From Corynebacterium sp. BD556 (GTDB taxonomy: Bacteria > Actinomycetota > Actinomycetes > Mycobacteriales > Mycobacteriaceae), in the NCBI RefSeq assembly GCF_038452275.1, contig NZ_CP141643.1:930001-994000 (forward strand): a stretch of 64,000 nucleotides of DNA, written 5' to 3'. Position numbers and translations under genes: made by a program. Below are positions 1-9,951 of this stretch, piece after piece (position 1 is the first letter of the stretch; each line of letters begins with the position of its first letter). Below the pieces are notes generated by a model that saw only the letters and a list, made by a program, of their open reading frames with translations, ran no database searches and was not told where the DNA came from.

Positions 1-541
1 CATCCTTCGGCGGCTGCGAAGCTTTAAACGGTTCGCCCGTTAGCTCAATGACCTCCAAGGCACGCACCGTGCGGCGCGGGTCCTTATCCTCAATGATGTC
101 CGCCGCTTCCGCATCGACTGTGGCTAGGTAGGCGTGAAGCTCATCTACCCCCACCTCATCCAATTTCGCCTGCCACTTCGCGCGAGTTGCGGGGTCGGTG
201 GGCGGAAAGCTCCAGGCGTCGATGAGCGATTGGACGTAAAGCATTGATCCGCCCACCAAGATCGGCACCTTGCCCCGCGCCGCGATCTCCTCAACTGTCT
301 CAACGGCACGCGCCTGGTATTCAGCGACTGACGCCGTCTTCGTCACCGGCCAAATGTCCAACAGGTGATGCGGTATTCCTTCGCGCTGCTCCGGGGCAAG
401 CTTCGCGGTGCCAATATCCATCCCCCGGTAAAGCTGCATCGAGTCAACATTGACCACCTCCCCGCCCAGCTGATGAGCAAGCGCAATACCCAGCGCTGAC
501 TTTCCTGACGCTGTCGGCCCTACCACTGCAACCGGATTCAT
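1..541 (-). CDS. miaA: tRNA dimethylallyltransferase (partial, 3' end cut by window)
   Basis: Adds a dimethylallyl group to N6 of A37 in tRNAs that read UNN codons. It supplies the substrate for MiaB, encoded a few kilobases away in this window. The first 180 residues are visible. They contain the P-loop GPTASGKS at residues 8-15, the DSMQLYRG segment at 33-40 and the downstream [10 protein letters not shown] segment, all standard for the family. The ATG at 541 lies 1 bp after the stop of the next gene upstream, so the two are probably co-transcribed. The C-terminal part lies outside the window. Confidence 0.97.
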   Translation of the reverse strand, partial: MNPVAVVGPTASGKSALGIALAHQLGGEVVNVDSMQLYRGMDIGTAKLAPEQREGIPHHLLDIWPVTKTASVAEYQARAVETVEEIAARGKVPILVGGSMLYVQSLIDAWSFPPTDPATRAKWQAKLDEVGVDELHAYLATVDAEAADIIEDKDPRRTVRALEVIELTGEPFKASQPPKD

Positions 542-542
542 T

Positions 543-1145
543 TCACACCTCCCACGCCGCCACATAGGCGCCAACGCCCAAGGAATTGTCCACGGCGAGC
601 ACCTCGGCTTTGCTCGGGTTGAGCCGGGCTAGTTCAGCCCACAGCTCCGGCTCAACCACCCCGGCAGCAGCCAGCGACTGCGGGTTGTGCAGATCACCGC
701 CAGCAAGGAAACTTTGGATGTCGCGGTGGGCAGCGAAAGCCTCATCGATGAAAGCGAGAGGGGCGCGAGGGGAAAGCCCTGCCGGCCCGTCTGCCACCAC
801 CACAGTAAGCGCATCCGGGTTAAGAGAGCCGATGTGGGCGCGGGAATCTAACACGTGCACCGCCCCGAGGACATAGCGAGCAACCAGTTCCGGCAAGTAA
901 CTTCCTCCGCCGACACGAACCTGAGGCGCGCCCCACGCAGCGAAACTTCCTTCATGCGACGTCAACCAGCGCGGATCCCGACTGCCGACGATCTCCACGA
1001 CCTGCCAGCCCTGTGCGGCGCTTCGCACCGCTTGACGCAGCTTCTCCGCCGGCCCGTGGGCTGGCGCCAACTCGGCGACGAGGGCGGGAGCCCCGGGCAT
1101 GATCACAACACTGCGGGCAGTCACGCCTTCTACCCTATCGCGCAC
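543..1145 (-). CDS. conserved actinobacterial protein of unknown function (Rv2728c-like)
   Basis: An alanine-rich protein of about 200 residues with no motif I can assign. Its place directly upstream of miaA matches the conserved unknown gene Rv2728c of Mycobacterium tuberculosis and its corynebacterial counterpart. The family may have a fold like class III extradiol dioxygenases, but I see no clear metal-ligand pattern here and do not assert it. The start is uncertain: GTG at 1143-1145 is the longest choice, and another GTG lies 7 codons inside. Its stop is 1 bp from the miaA start, which suggests translational coupling. Confidence 0.75.
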   Translation of the reverse strand: MRDRVEGVTARSVVIMPGAPALVAELAPAHGPAEKLRQAVRSAAQGWQVVEIVGSRDPRWLTSHEGSFAAWGAPQVRVGGGSYLPELVARYVLGAVHVLDSRAHIGSLNPDALTVVVADGPAGLSPRAPLAFIDEAFAAHRDIQSFLAGGDLHNPQSLAAAGVVEPELWAELARLNPSKAEVLAVDNSLGVGAYVAAWEV

Positions 1146-1186
1146 ACCGCCGCTCTAAACCCTGGGCAACGGGTGAAACAAACTCG

Positions 1187-1216
1187 CTGACAGCCTTCAT
1201 GCAGGGGCGGTAACAT
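1187..1216 (+). promoter_or_regulatory. candidate sigma-A promoter of the DUF349 gene
   Basis: CTGACA at 1187-1192 and TAACAT at 1211-1216 are separated by 18 bp. The -10 fits the TAnnnT form common in corynebacteria. The leader that follows contains an inverted repeat, GGGCAC (1229-1234) and GTGCCC (1242-1247), before the ribosome binding site at 1284-1290. Assigned by eye only. Confidence 0.4.
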
Positions 1217-1296
1217 ATACGCCCATGCGGGCACAGCGTACGTGCCCCGGAATACGGCAGCCGTGACGCGCGGCACCGAGTTGAAAGGAACGAGAC

Positions 1297-2694
1297 ATGC
1301 CCCAGCCTCCCCTTCCCGGACCGAACCAGGGCCAGCACCCGAAGCCTTCACCGGCCGCCATGGCAAAACGTGCTCCGACTCCACTCAAAGCTGCCCCCAG
1401 CTCCGCCGATGAGCAGCACACCACACCTTCTCCCGTCCCTTTCTCCGCCCCCGCACCGCACACCGTGACCGTAACTCCCACCGACCCCTCCAAATTTGGC
1501 CGGGTGGCCGACGATGGCACAGTCTTTGTCACCCGTGGCGGTAGCGAAAGAGAAATAGGCTCCTGGCAAGCGGGCACCCCCGCCGAGGGCCTCGCTCATT
1601 ACGGCCAGCGCTTCGACGATTTAAACACCGAGGCGGCACTGTTGGAAAGCCGCCTAAGCGCGCACCCCGAGGATGCAGCTCAGTTGCGCGCACAAGCAGA
1701 AGCTTTGAAGGCCTCTTTGGATTCGCAGGCCGCCATCGGTGATTTCGATGCTCTTGAGGCCCGCCTCGACTCGATCATCTCCACGGCGGATGTAGCAGGT
1801 GAAAAGGCCAAGGAAGCCAAGGCGGCGCGGCGCGCCAAGGCAATCGCACGCAAGGAAGAACTCGCCGCTGAGGCAGAGGAGTTGGCCGAGAACTCGACGG
1901 ACTGGAAGAAAGCCGGCGATCGAATCCGCGCGATTCTCGAGGAGTGGCGCACTATCCGCGGCATCGACCGCTCTACCGATGATGCGCTGTGGAAGCGCTA
2001 CTCGCGTGCCAGGGACTCTTTTAACCGCCGGCGCGGTTCTCACTTCGCCGAGTTGGACCGCAACCGCGCGGCCGCCCGGCAAAAGAAGGAGGAACTGGTG
2101 CAGCGCGCCGAGGCGATCAAAGACTCCACCGACTGGGGCGAGACGGCCCGCGCTTTCCGCGACTTGATGGAGGAGTGGAAGGCCGCAGGACGGGCCCCTC
2201 GCGATGTAGACGACAAGTTGTGGAAGCAGTTCCGCGCGGCTCAGGACCACTTCTTCGAAGCGCGCAATGCCGTCAACGCTGAAAGGGACCGCGAGTTCGA
2301 GGCCAATGCGCAGGCCAAAGATGCCCTTTTGGCGCAGTACGATGCTCTCATCGACCCGGATAAGGGTTTGGGAGCGGCTAAGTCCAAGTTGCGTGAGCTG
2401 CAAGACAAGTGGGAGGAAATCGGTTTCGTTCCCCGCGGCAAAGTGCGCGAATACGAAAACAAGATCGGCGCCTTTGAAAAGCGTGTCTCGGATGCGGAGC
2501 AAGCTCGCTGGCGCGCGAACGATCCGGCCGCTCAGGAGAAGGTCAATCAATTCCAGGACAAGGCTGATGATTTGACTAAGCGCGCTGAGCAGGCGGAGGC
2601 GAAAGGCAACGCGAAGAAGGCGGAGGAACTGCGGGCGCAAGCTGCGCAGTGGCAGGAGTTCGCTGATGTCGCCGCGAAGGCGGTTCAGGGCTAA
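1297..2694 (+). CDS. DUF349 repeat protein
   Basis: A 465-residue protein with a proline-rich N-terminus (about 1-60) and then charged helical repeats of the DUF349 type. At least three units are visible, each with a W-K-x-A-G-like or W-E-E-I-G core followed by LWKRY, LWKQF or an equivalent. The C-terminus is a probable coiled coil rich in Lys, Glu and Ala. The position matches Rv2731 of M. tuberculosis. The molecular function is not established for this family in Actinobacteria. The start ATG has an AAAGGAA site at 1284-1290. The next gene begins directly after the TAA, so the two form an operon. Confidence 0.88.
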   Translation: MPQPPLPGPNQGQHPKPSPAAMAKRAPTPLKAAPSSADEQHTTPSPVPFSAPAPHTVTVTPTDPSKFGRVADDGTVFVTRGGSEREIGSWQAGTPAEGLAHYGQRFDDLNTEAALLESRLSAHPEDAAQLRAQAEALKASLDSQAAIGDFDALEARLDSIISTADVAGEKAKEAKAARRAKAIARKEELAAEAEELAENSTDWKKAGDRIRAILEEWRTIRGIDRSTDDALWKRYSRARDSFNRRRGSHFAELDRNRAAARQKKEELVQRAEAIKDSTDWGETARAFRDLMEEWKAAGRAPRDVDDKLWKQFRAAQDHFFEARNAVNAERDREFEANAQAKDALLAQYDALIDPDKGLGAAKSKLRELQDKWEEIGFVPRGKVREYENKIGAFEKRVSDAEQARWRANDPAAQEKVNQFQDKADDLTKRAEQAEAKGNAKKAEELRAQAAQWQEFADVAAKAVQG

Positions 2695-3780
2695 GTGCTC
2701 CGGCCCGTCATTGCAGGCCACGCCGGTTGCGCCCAGTACGAAGACACTATCGCAGCGTACGTTTTTTCCGCCACCTTGGCCATCCAGGACATAACGGGTT
2801 CGGAACATTCTGGGGTGTCTTCCTCGCACGTGCTCAAACGTTTGGAAGGCTCCAACGAGTCACGCTCCTACCTTTTTGCGCTGACGCGGAACTGCTTGCC
2901 CCGCCCCCTCGGCCAGTTGGGATACCCAGAGATTGCGCCGGAGGATCTTCTTGAGGTCGAAGCCTGGGTGTTTGTCTCCTTGCCGCTGTTGGAGGACCTT
3001 TCAGTAATTGAGGCACACATCACCCTCGATGCTTTGCACGCCCCGATGCCGGGCCAGGAGGTTCCTGCCGAGCCGTGGCAAGCCGCACTTGAGCTTGTCG
3101 ACGCCTTGTCTACAACCCTCAACCGGCCCGTGCGCCACGTTTGGGTCACCCTCTCCGCTGGGGCCCCGGCACCTATTGCCCTTGCAGCCAGCGGATACCA
3201 CCACGCTTACGCCGAAACGCAGGCTGAGTTTGGTATTTCACACTTCGAGCAGTCCTGCGATGTAGTGGAAAATTTTGCTTTTTCACCCCAGGATTTAGAA
3301 AGCGTGATCGAGGTTTTGCGTACCTCGTCGGCCAATTACCCCCGTGGCAGTTTGCTCATCGACACGATTGATTGGACCGAAAAGCGCTTCCACGAAGCGA
3401 GCACTAGGCTCATCGACCGGGGTGGGACTCAGTTGAGCGCGCTGTCCCGCAACGCTGAGGGCCGTGTCGTTGGCATGGCGGAGATCGTCCATTTCGACGC
3501 AGATGCGGACAACCTGTGCGAACTGGGGCTTGTCTACGTCCTGCCTGAACACAGAGGCCAAGGCCACGCAACTGCCATGATCTACTCCGCACTCGCCGCA
3601 GCGAAGGAGAAATGGCCGAAGGTAAACACTTGCTTCCTTTCCTATCCCGCAGATGACGCAGCCGCTACCGCTATAGCGCAGGCGCTTGGGGCCCAAACTC
3701 TCTCGCTTACCGCAGCGTGGCAGAAGACTTCTGGACTCGGGCCAGCAGTAGATTCTTGCCCCGGGAGACACTTCCGATGA
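2695..3780 (+). CDS. GNAT-family N-acetyltransferase, two GNAT-like halves
   Basis: A 361-residue protein starting with GTG immediately after the stop codon of the DUF349 gene, so translation is probably coupled. The C-terminal half (about 190-345) is a clear GNAT domain. It has a substrate beta hairpin, LGLVYVLPEHRGQGHATAM as the acetyl-CoA binding motif A (R/Q-x-x-G-x-G/A form), and a final strand region. The N-terminal half (about 45-165) has similar size and secondary-structure rhythm and is probably a degenerate GNAT half, as in mycothiol synthase-like proteins. The substrate is unknown. It is not MshD by position alone. Confidence 0.8.
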   Translation: MLRPVIAGHAGCAQYEDTIAAYVFSATLAIQDITGSEHSGVSSSHVLKRLEGSNESRSYLFALTRNCLPRPLGQLGYPEIAPEDLLEVEAWVFVSLPLLEDLSVIEAHITLDALHAPMPGQEVPAEPWQAALELVDALSTTLNRPVRHVWVTLSAGAPAPIALAASGYHHAYAETQAEFGISHFEQSCDVVENFAFSPQDLESVIEVLRTSSANYPRGSLLIDTIDWTEKRFHEASTRLIDRGGTQLSALSRNAEGRVVGMAEIVHFDADADNLCELGLVYVLPEHRGQGHATAMIYSALAAAKEKWPKVNTCFLSYPADDAAATAIAQALGAQTLSLTAAWQKTSGLGPAVDSCPGRHFR

Positions 3781-3808
3781 GCGCTGCCGCCTTATAGTGT
3801 TGACGTCT

Positions 3809-4201
3809 ATGAGTACGCTTCGGTCCACAACACGGGTTTTCCTCGTGGTGCAGTTCGGCTTGGTTGTCGGATACATCCTTAGTGGATTTCTCTCCGACGA
3901 CCTGCCGCTGCGTGTCTGGCATAGCATCTCGATCGGCCTGGGGGTGGTCGCCATCGTGTTAAGCGTCGCCTTCATTTCCTTGCTGTGGCGCGACTCTCAA
4001 GGCCTGGGGCTTTTGGCAGTATCTTTGATCACCGCCTGCCTGCTCATCGCCGCCGGGTGGGTCTTCGGACTCATCGGCTGGGTGGAAGAATTCGTGGCCA
4101 ACCAAGCGTTGCCGATCATCAACATCGGGATTCTGCTCACCCCGATAGGTCTTGTCGTAGGTGCGCTGGCCGCGACGCTTTTTTCCAAAGAAGTCCCCTA
4201 G
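3809..4201 (+). CDS. small integral membrane protein, unknown function
   Basis: About 130 residues with four likely transmembrane segments and no catalytic motif I recognise. The ATG at 3809 is preferred; a GTG four codons upstream (3797) is the alternative. A TATAGT hexamer lies at 3793-3798, about 10 bp upstream of the ATG, and there is no Shine-Dalgarno sequence, so a leaderless transcript is possible. It converges on the gene at 4209-4844 with only 7 bp between stops. I do not recognise it from the conserved mycobacterial gene order, so it may be specific to corynebacteria. Confidence 0.65.
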   Translation: MSTLRSTTRVFLVVQFGLVVGYILSGFLSDDLPLRVWHSISIGLGVVAIVLSVAFISLLWRDSQGLGLLAVSLITACLLIAAGWVFGLIGWVEEFVANQALPIINIGILLTPIGLVVGALAATLFSKEVP

Positions 4202-4208
4202 CTGCGCG

Positions 4209-4844
4209 TTAATCCTCCAGCCGGCTGCGGTGGCGTTCGGCGGCGCGGGCACGGCGGTCATCGACAAGCAAGGGGTTGCCTTCGCCGCGCGATACTGCTG
4301 CGGCCTGCTGGGCTTTGGAAATATCGTCAAGCTCGTCGGAGCTGGCGCGACGCTGGGCAATCTCAGCCTGCGCAGCACTGCGCCCCACCACAACCGGAAC
4401 GTAGGCGAAGACTGCCACACCGACTGCGAAGATCATCAAATAGATTCCGGGCCCGTGGTAAAGGCCAGCATCATAAGCTGTGCTCGTGCGCCGCAACCAA
4501 ATGGCCAGCGCAGATAGAAGGAAAGACACTGTGGTCAGCATCCACGCCGGCACCGCCAACAGGAACCTTTTGGTGGCCAAAACGAGACTCGTCATGATCA
4601 ACAGGCCCGCAAAACTCAACCACACAAAAACCTGTTCCGTTAGTTTGATGTCAGCAGCATCGACGCCGCGCCGCGCAACAACCTGCCAACCGTTGACGCC
4701 GCCAGCAAAAGGCATAAAAAGCGCCGCCAAGTACACCACCACGCAGACCAGAAGCACCCATCGTGAGGAGCCGAACTCCACTTTCTTCGCCGCCTCCCTC
4801 TCCTGCCTCGCCAATTCCTCAGCGTTACCGGTCGAGTTCGTCAT
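4209..4844 (-). CDS. conserved actinobacterial membrane protein (Rv2732c-like)
   Basis: A 211-residue protein directly downstream of miaB, the position of Rv2732c in M. tuberculosis. It has a short charged N-terminus, then about four transmembrane segments between residues 25 and 155. A basic, charged cytoplasmic tail rich in Arg, Ala and Glu follows. A longer reading frame runs back into miaB. The ATG at 4844 is chosen because GGAAGG lies at good spacing upstream and because it removes that overlap. Function is unknown. The linkage to miaB is conserved but may not be functional. Confidence 0.8.
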   Translation of the reverse strand: MTNSTGNAEELARQEREAAKKVEFGSSRWVLLVCVVVYLAALFMPFAGGVNGWQVVARRGVDAADIKLTEQVFVWLSFAGLLIMTSLVLATKRFLLAVPAWMLTTVSFLLSALAIWLRRTSTAYDAGLYHGPGIYLMIFAVGVAVFAYVPVVVGRSAAQAEIAQRRASSDELDDISKAQQAAAVSRGEGNPLLVDDRRARAAERHRSRLED

Positions 4845-4887
4845 GCTGCGCCTTCCGTCGAAAACTTGGGATGGATCCGACTCTAAC

Positions 4888-6438
4888 CTAGCCGCCGCAG
4901 CAGGCAGAATCAGCCGCCGGTTTCGCAGGTGGGCGCCCAATCTGCGGGATGCCCAGGCCCACACCAATCGGGGCCGTCGTCGGCACAGTTCCGGCCTCCG
5001 AGTTATCCCCGGCAACCGTGCGACGGTGGCTTAAGACCCCACCGTCCGCGATCAGGTAGTGCGGCTTGGAGTCAGTAATGCGCACCTTAATGTAGTCGCC
5101 CGCCCGAATGGCTCCGTCGATGTCACCTGCCGCAGTGAAATGGACGAGGCGGCCATCGCGGGCGCGACCCGACATCCGGTTGTTCTCCTCGTTTTTGCGG
5201 CCGCCGCTAGCTTGAACGAGAAGTTCCTGCTCGGTGCCGACCAACTTCGCGTTTTCTTCCGCGCTGATGCGCTCCTGCAAATCAAGCAGGCGCTCGAAGC
5301 GCCTTTGGACAACCTCCTTGGGGATCTGCTCGGCCATCTTTGCAGCGACGGTGCCGGGCCGCGGCGAATACTGGAAGGTAAAAGCAGAGGTGAAGCGGGC
5401 CGCCTCAACCACATCCAAAGTGGCCTGGAAGTCTTCTTCTGTCTCACCGGGAAAGCCCACAATGATGTCGGTGGTAATTGCCGCGTGCGGCAACTTCTCC
5501 CGCACCTCCTCAAGGATGCGCAGAAACTTCTTCGACCGGTAGGAACGACGCATATCCTTGAGCACCTTGTCGGAGCCGGACTGCAGCGGCATGTGGAGCT
5601 GCGGGCACACATTAGGTGTCTGCGCCATAGCGTCGATGACATCGGAGGTAAATTCGGCAGGGTGCGGAGACGTAAACCGCACCCTTTCAAGCCCCTCAAT
5701 GTCGCCGCAGGCGCGCAATAGTTTGGAAAACGCGGAGCGGTCGCGCTCTAAGTCGTCGTCGACGAAGTTCACACCGTAAGAGTTGACGTTTTGGCCCAGC
5801 AATGTCACCTCCGAAACACCCTGCTCCACCAGCGCCTGGACTTCGGCGAGGATATCGCCCGGGCGGCGGTCAATTTCCTTGCCGCGCAGGCTGGGAACGA
5901 TGCAGAAGGTGCAGGTGTTGTTGCAGCCGACCGACACGGACACCCACCCGGCGTAGGAGGATTCGCGTTTGGCGGGCAAAACCGAAGGAAAGACCTCAAG
6001 GGCCTCCACGATTTCCACCTGTGCTTCATCATTGACGCGAGCACGCTCGAGAAGCGCCGGCAGCGCGGAGATATTGTGGGTGCCAAAGACCGCATCTACC
6101 CAAGGCGCCTTGTCTATCACTGAGTCGCGGTCTTTTTGGGCGAGGCAACCGCCGACAGCAATCTGCATACCCGGGTGGCGCTCCTTGGTGAGTTTGAGCT
6201 GGCCGAGCGAACCGTAGAGGCGTTTGTCGGCATTGTCGCGCACCGCACAGGTGTTGAACACAACTAGGTCGGGCTCTTGCCCTTCGGCCGCGGCGACGTA
6301 ACCGGCGTCCTCGAGGAGGCCGGAGAGCCGTTCGGAATCGTGCACATTCATTTGGCAGCCGAATGTTCGCACTTCGTAGGTGCGGGTAGAGGGGGCGTCG
6401 TCAAGCATGCGTTCTTGCTGGGTGAGTTGCTCTGTCAC
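4888..6438 (-). CDS. miaB: tRNA-2-methylthio-N6-dimethylallyladenosine synthase
   Basis: A radical-SAM methylthiotransferase that converts i6A37, made by MiaA, to ms2i6A37 in tRNA. An N-terminal UPF0004 domain carries three cysteines for the auxiliary [4Fe-4S] cluster (in FGCQMN, NTCAVR and GGCLAQ). The radical-SAM domain has the CxxxCxxC motif in GCNNTCTFC, and a TRAM domain lies near the C-terminus. The length (516 residues) is usual for actinobacteria. The protein ends in CCGG, a small cysteine pair of unknown role. The start is GTG at 6436-6438; an ATG ten codons inside (6408) is possible. Confidence 0.97.
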   Translation of the reverse strand: MTEQLTQQERMLDDAPSTRTYEVRTFGCQMNVHDSERLSGLLEDAGYVAAAEGQEPDLVVFNTCAVRDNADKRLYGSLGQLKLTKERHPGMQIAVGGCLAQKDRDSVIDKAPWVDAVFGTHNISALPALLERARVNDEAQVEIVEALEVFPSVLPAKRESSYAGWVSVSVGCNNTCTFCIVPSLRGKEIDRRPGDILAEVQALVEQGVSEVTLLGQNVNSYGVNFVDDDLERDRSAFSKLLRACGDIEGLERVRFTSPHPAEFTSDVIDAMAQTPNVCPQLHMPLQSGSDKVLKDMRRSYRSKKFLRILEEVREKLPHAAITTDIIVGFPGETEEDFQATLDVVEAARFTSAFTFQYSPRPGTVAAKMAEQIPKEVVQRRFERLLDLQERISAEENAKLVGTEQELLVQASGGRKNEENNRMSGRARDGRLVHFTAAGDIDGAIRAGDYIKVRITDSKPHYLIADGGVLSHRRTVAGDNSEAGTVPTTAPIGVGLGIPQIGRPPAKPAADSACCGG

Positions 6439-6605
6439 GGTCGCTCAGTCTATCGCTGGCGCGCCTTTGGGCCTAACTGTGCACTGTGCGCTGCGGGGGG
6501 TGCGGGCCCGAAAAGATTCTCCACCCCCGGCACTTCAGACGACCTGCATCTTTTTAATGTAAGAGCCAAAGATTATCACGGAAATGGTAAAGGGCATCAC
6601 AATTG

Positions 6606-7373
6606 ATGGTAGAAGTTACATCTATGACACAGGTGTCCGAACCAATGATCCGCATCAAGGGCGTGCAGAAGTTCTTTGGTGACTTCCAAGCGCTCAAAAA
6701 CATCGACCTCGAAGTGCCACGGGGCCAGGTCGTCGTCGTCCTTGGCCCATCCGGCTCGGGCAAATCAACCCTGTGTCGCACTATCAACCGACTCGAAACA
6801 ATCGATGAGGGCACCATCGAGATCGACGGCAAACCTTTGCCTGAAGAAGGAAAGGAACTTGCCAAACTGCGTGCCGATGTCGGCATGGTTTTCCAACAGT
6901 TCAACCTCTTTCCGCACCTCACCATCCGGGACAACGTCACACTCGGCCCGGTGAAGGTACGCAAGGTGAAAAAGGAGGCGGCGCTCTCCCGCGCGGCCGA
7001 GCTCCTCGACCGCGTCGGAATCGGCAACCAATCCGATAAGTACCCGGCCCAGCTCTCCGGCGGCCAGCAACAGCGCGTCGCTATTGCACGTGCTCTTGCC
7101 ATGGACCCCAAGGTGATGCTTTTCGACGAGCCCACCTCCGCCCTCGACCCCGAGATGGTCGGAGAAGTCCTCGACGTGATGTCAGAGCTGGCACGTTCGG
7201 GCATGACCATGCTGGTGGTCACCCACGAGATGGGCTTCGCCAGCAAAGTCGCCGACCGGATCATCTTCATGGCCGACGGAGAAATCGTTGAGGACACCGA
7301 CCCGGAGAGCTTCTTCAGCAACCCGGAATCGGACCGTGCCCGCGACTTCCTCGGCAAGATCTTGCCACATTAG
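6606..7373 (+). CDS. gluA: glutamate ABC transporter ATP-binding protein
   Basis: The ATPase of the GluABCD glutamate uptake system. Walker A (GPSGSGKS), Q-loop (MVFQQFN), signature (LSGGQQQ) and Walker B (VMLFDEP) followed by the H-loop (THEMGFA) are all present. The sequence closely matches what I know of C. glutamicum GluA. The start is uncertain: in-frame TTG 6603, ATG 6606, ATG 6624 and ATG 6645 are possible. AAAGGG at 6589-6594 supports 6603 or 6606, while similarity to GluA would favour 6645. It is the first gene of the gluABCD operon, divergent from miaB. A candidate -10 (TAATGT) lies at 6555-6560. Confidence 0.95.
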   Translation: MVEVTSMTQVSEPMIRIKGVQKFFGDFQALKNIDLEVPRGQVVVVLGPSGSGKSTLCRTINRLETIDEGTIEIDGKPLPEEGKELAKLRADVGMVFQQFNLFPHLTIRDNVTLGPVKVRKVKKEAALSRAAELLDRVGIGNQSDKYPAQLSGGQQQRVAIARALAMDPKVMLFDEPTSALDPEMVGEVLDVMSELARSGMTMLVVTHEMGFASKVADRIIFMADGEIVEDTDPESFFSNPESDRARDFLGKILPH

Positions 7374-7399
7374 CCAACGATCAACTTCAGGAGTTTCCC

Positions 7400-8272
7400 A
7401 TGAACCGCACTTTCCGTTCCATCGCCGCCGCAGCCGCCGCGCTGCTCACCGCCACCACCCTCGCCGCCTGCGGCGGCGGTGAAAACGGCGCCGCAGGCGA
7501 AGGCCTGCTCGCCCAGATTGAGGCTGGAAGCGTCACCCTCGGCACCAAATATGACCAGCCGGGCCTCGGCCTGCGCGAGGGCGACGGCTCCATGTCCGGC
7601 CTCGACGTCGACGTTTTGACCTACGTTGTCAACCACATCGCCGAGGAAAACGGCTGGGACCAGCCAGAGATCACCTGGCGTGAAACCCCCTCCGCCCAGC
7701 GCGAGACTTTGATCCAAAACGGTGAGGTCGCCGCGATCGGCGCCACCTACTCCATCAACAAGTCCCGCGCCGAAGCAGTCAGCTTCGCTGGCCCTTACCT
7801 TCTAACCCACCAGGGCCTGCTGGTGCGCTCCGACGAGGAGACCGTCAAGGGCCTAGACGACCTCGACGGCCGCATCCTGTGCTCCGTGACCGGCTCGACC
7901 CCCGCCCAGAAGGTGAAGGACGCTTTGCCAGGCGTGCAGCTTCAGGAGTATGACACCTACTCCTCCTGCGTGGAAGCGCTGCGCAACGGCAACGTCGACG
8001 CTTTGACCACCGATGCAACCATTCTCGGCGGCTACTCCGCTCAGTCCCCCGGCGACTTCAAAGTTCTTGAACTGGTCAAGGACGGCGAGCCATTCACCAA
8101 CGAGCACTACGGCATCGGGCTGACCAAGGACGACACTGCGGCCGTCGAGGCCGTCAACAAGGCTCTCGAAGCCATGTACTCCGACGGCTCTTTCCAGAAG
8201 TTCGTCAATGACAACCTCGAGGGCGGCGTCGGTGTCGCCGAGGACAAGCCGGGCGATTTGTCCTTCCTATAA
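7400..8272 (+). CDS. gluB: glutamate ABC transporter substrate-binding lipoprotein
   Basis: The extracellular solute-binding protein of GluABCD. The N-terminus is a lipoprotein signal peptide with lipobox LAAC and lipidated Cys24. The rest is a family 3 solute-binding domain (SBP_bac_3) with the expected ligand-contact segments (TKYDQPG, ATYSINKSRAE, SVTGSTPAQK). A good AGGAG site precedes the ATG. A GC-rich hairpin separates it from gluC and may keep the abundance of the binding protein above that of the membrane subunits. Confidence 0.96.
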   Translation: MNRTFRSIAAAAAALLTATTLAACGGGENGAAGEGLLAQIEAGSVTLGTKYDQPGLGLREGDGSMSGLDVDVLTYVVNHIAEENGWDQPEITWRETPSAQRETLIQNGEVAAIGATYSINKSRAEAVSFAGPYLLTHQGLLVRSDEETVKGLDDLDGRILCSVTGSTPAQKVKDALPGVQLQEYDTYSSCVEALRNGNVDALTTDATILGGYSAQSPGDFKVLELVKDGEPFTNEHYGIGLTKDDTAAVEAVNKALEAMYSDGSFQKFVNDNLEGGVGVAEDKPGDLSFL

Positions 8273-8298
8273 GCTCGGCCCTTCAATCCGGGCCGGCT
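8272..8298 (+). promoter_or_regulatory. intercistronic stem-loop between gluB and gluC
   Basis: AGCTCGGCCC (8272-8281) can pair with GGGCCGGCT (8290-8298) around an 8-nt loop, with one bulged T. No uridine run follows. It therefore looks more like an RNA-stabilising or partial-attenuation hairpin than a complete terminator. Confidence 0.6.
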
Positions 8299-8323
8299 AG
8301 ACCAACCTGCAAGGAGAACCACA

Positions 8324-9010
8324 ATGGACGCCCTCTGGGCTGACCTGCTGCCGAAACTATGGCCGGCGTTTTGGACCACGATCAAACTCACCGTGTATTC
8401 CGCGGTTGGCTCGATGATCGTCGGCACCATGCTCGCCGCCATGAGGGTGTCTCCAGTGGGCATCTTGCGCACCGTGTCGACTTTTTACATCGAAACGGTG
8501 CGCAACACCCCACTGACCCTCGTGGTTCTTTTCTGCTCGTTCGGCCTCTACCAAAACCTCGGATTGGAGCTAGCCAGCCGCGACTCCAGCACCTTCATCG
8601 CTGACCAAAACTTCCGTTTGGCGGTGCTGGGCTTTATTCTCTACACCTCGTGCTTTGTTGCCGAGTCTTTGCGAAGCGGCATTAACACGGTCCACTTCGG
8701 GCAGGCGGAGGCGGCCCGCTCGCTGGGCTTGAACTTCGGGCAAATTTTCTCCCTTATCATTTTCCCCCAGGCTTTGCGGGCGGCAATCGTACCTTTGGGC
8801 AATACCTTGATTGCGTTGACGAAAAACACCACTATCGCCTCCGCCATCGGTGTTGCTGAGGCCTCCCTGTTGATGAAATCAACCATTGAGTTTCACGCCA
8901 ACCATCTCTTTGTCATCTTCGGTGTTTTTGCTTTGGGTTTTGTAGTGCTGACTTTGCCGATGGGTCTTTTCCTCGGTTGGCTGTCTGAACGATTGGCGGT
9001 GCAGCGCTAA
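8324..9010 (+). CDS. gluC: glutamate ABC transporter permease subunit
   Basis: A 228-residue inner-membrane permease of the polar amino acid (HisM) family, partner of GluD. About five transmembrane segments are visible. The cytoplasmic EAA loop, [14 protein letters not shown] followed by FPQALR, contacts the ATPase. A strong AAGGAGA site precedes the ATG. Its stop overlaps the gluD start by one base (TAATG), a typical translational coupling for subunits needed in equal amounts. Confidence 0.96.
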   Translation: MDALWADLLPKLWPAFWTTIKLTVYSAVGSMIVGTMLAAMRVSPVGILRTVSTFYIETVRNTPLTLVVLFCSFGLYQNLGLELASRDSSTFIADQNFRLAVLGFILYTSCFVAESLRSGINTVHFGQAEAARSLGLNFGQIFSLIIFPQALRAAIVPLGNTLIALTKNTTIASAIGVAEASLLMKSTIEFHANHLFVIFGVFALGFVVLTLPMGLFLGWLSERLAVQR

Positions 9011-9951
9011 TGTCCGCAGTACGTGCAACTGTTCTCTACGACGCCCCCGGGCCTAAAGCGAGGAGAAGGAACCGGATTTACACCGTACTTACGGTGGTGG
9101 TTCTTGCTTTGGTGACGTGGTGGGTGCTAGCCCGACTGGCCGATAACGGCCAACTTACCGCCGAAAAGTGGACGCCTTTTGTCAACAGCCAGACCTGGAC
9201 AACCTATATTCTTCCTGGCCTTGTCGGCACGTTAAAGGCCGCTTTCGTCTCCGTGCTTTTCGCCATCGTCTTCGGCGTTATCTTTGGTTTGGGCAGGCTG
9301 GCAGAGCTCGCGCCGGTGCGGTGGTTCTGTGGGGTTATCATCGAGTTTTTCCGCGCCATCCCGGTACTTTTGCTGATGATCTTCCTCTACCAGTTCTTCG
9401 CCGTGTTCAAAATCGTGCCCCCGAAGGGCCTCGCCTTTTGGGCGGTGGTTGTCGCGCTGACGCTCTACAACGGCGCCGTGATCGCCGAAATTCTTCGCGC
9501 GGGAATCCGTTCCCTGCCCCGCGGCCAGACAGAAGCCGCCCAGGCATTGGGTCTGACGCACGCGCAGACGATGTGGCGTATTTTGCTGCCACAGTCCGTG
9601 GCGGCGATGCTGCCGGCGCTCATCGCGCAGATCGTTATCGCTCTGAAAGACTCCGCCCTTGGTTATCAGATCGGCTACATCGAGGTGGTTCGTTCGGGTA
9701 CGCAGGCGGCATCTGCGAACAGAAATTACATTCCTTCCCTGATCGTCGTCGCACTCATCATGATTGTGATTAACTACGCCCTATCGAGGCTTGCCGAGCG
9801 CGTTGAAGCGCAGCTCAGGGCGGGACGTGCGCGGCGCAACCCGTTTGCGAAGGTCCCCCACGCCGCCACTCAGGGCCTGGACACGAAGGACAACGCCACC
9901 CAGGATTGGCATGCGCCCAACTACGTCGAGATTGAAAACCCGGACCGCTAA
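9010..9951 (+). CDS. gluD: glutamate ABC transporter permease subunit
   Basis: A 313-residue permease, longer than GluC because of N- and C-terminal cytoplasmic extensions. The membrane core has the EAA loop [16 protein letters not shown] followed by LPQSV. The last 50 residues are hydrophilic. It is the last gene of gluABCD. The 150 bp between its stop and the convergent recX stop contains no clear intrinsic terminator that I can see. Confidence 0.95.
   Translation: MSAVRATVLYDAPGPKARRRNRIYTVLTVVVLALVTWWVLARLADNGQLTAEKWTPFVNSQTWTTYILPGLVGTLKAAFVSVLFAIVFGVIFGLGRLAELAPVRWFCGVIIEFFRAIPVLLLMIFLYQFFAVFKIVPPKGLAFWAVVVALTLYNGAVIAEILRAGIRSLPRGQTEAAQALGLTHAQTMWRILLPQSVAAMLPALIAQIVIALKDSALGYQIGYIEVVRSGTQAASANRNYIPSLIVVALIMIVINYALSRLAERVEAQLRAGRARRNPFAKVPHAATQGLDTKDNATQDWHAPNYVEIENPDR

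Noticed and set aside
1654..2829. 391-codon open frame opposite the DUF349 gene
   Set aside because: A shadow caused by biased codon use in the helical DUF349 protein. It has no motif.
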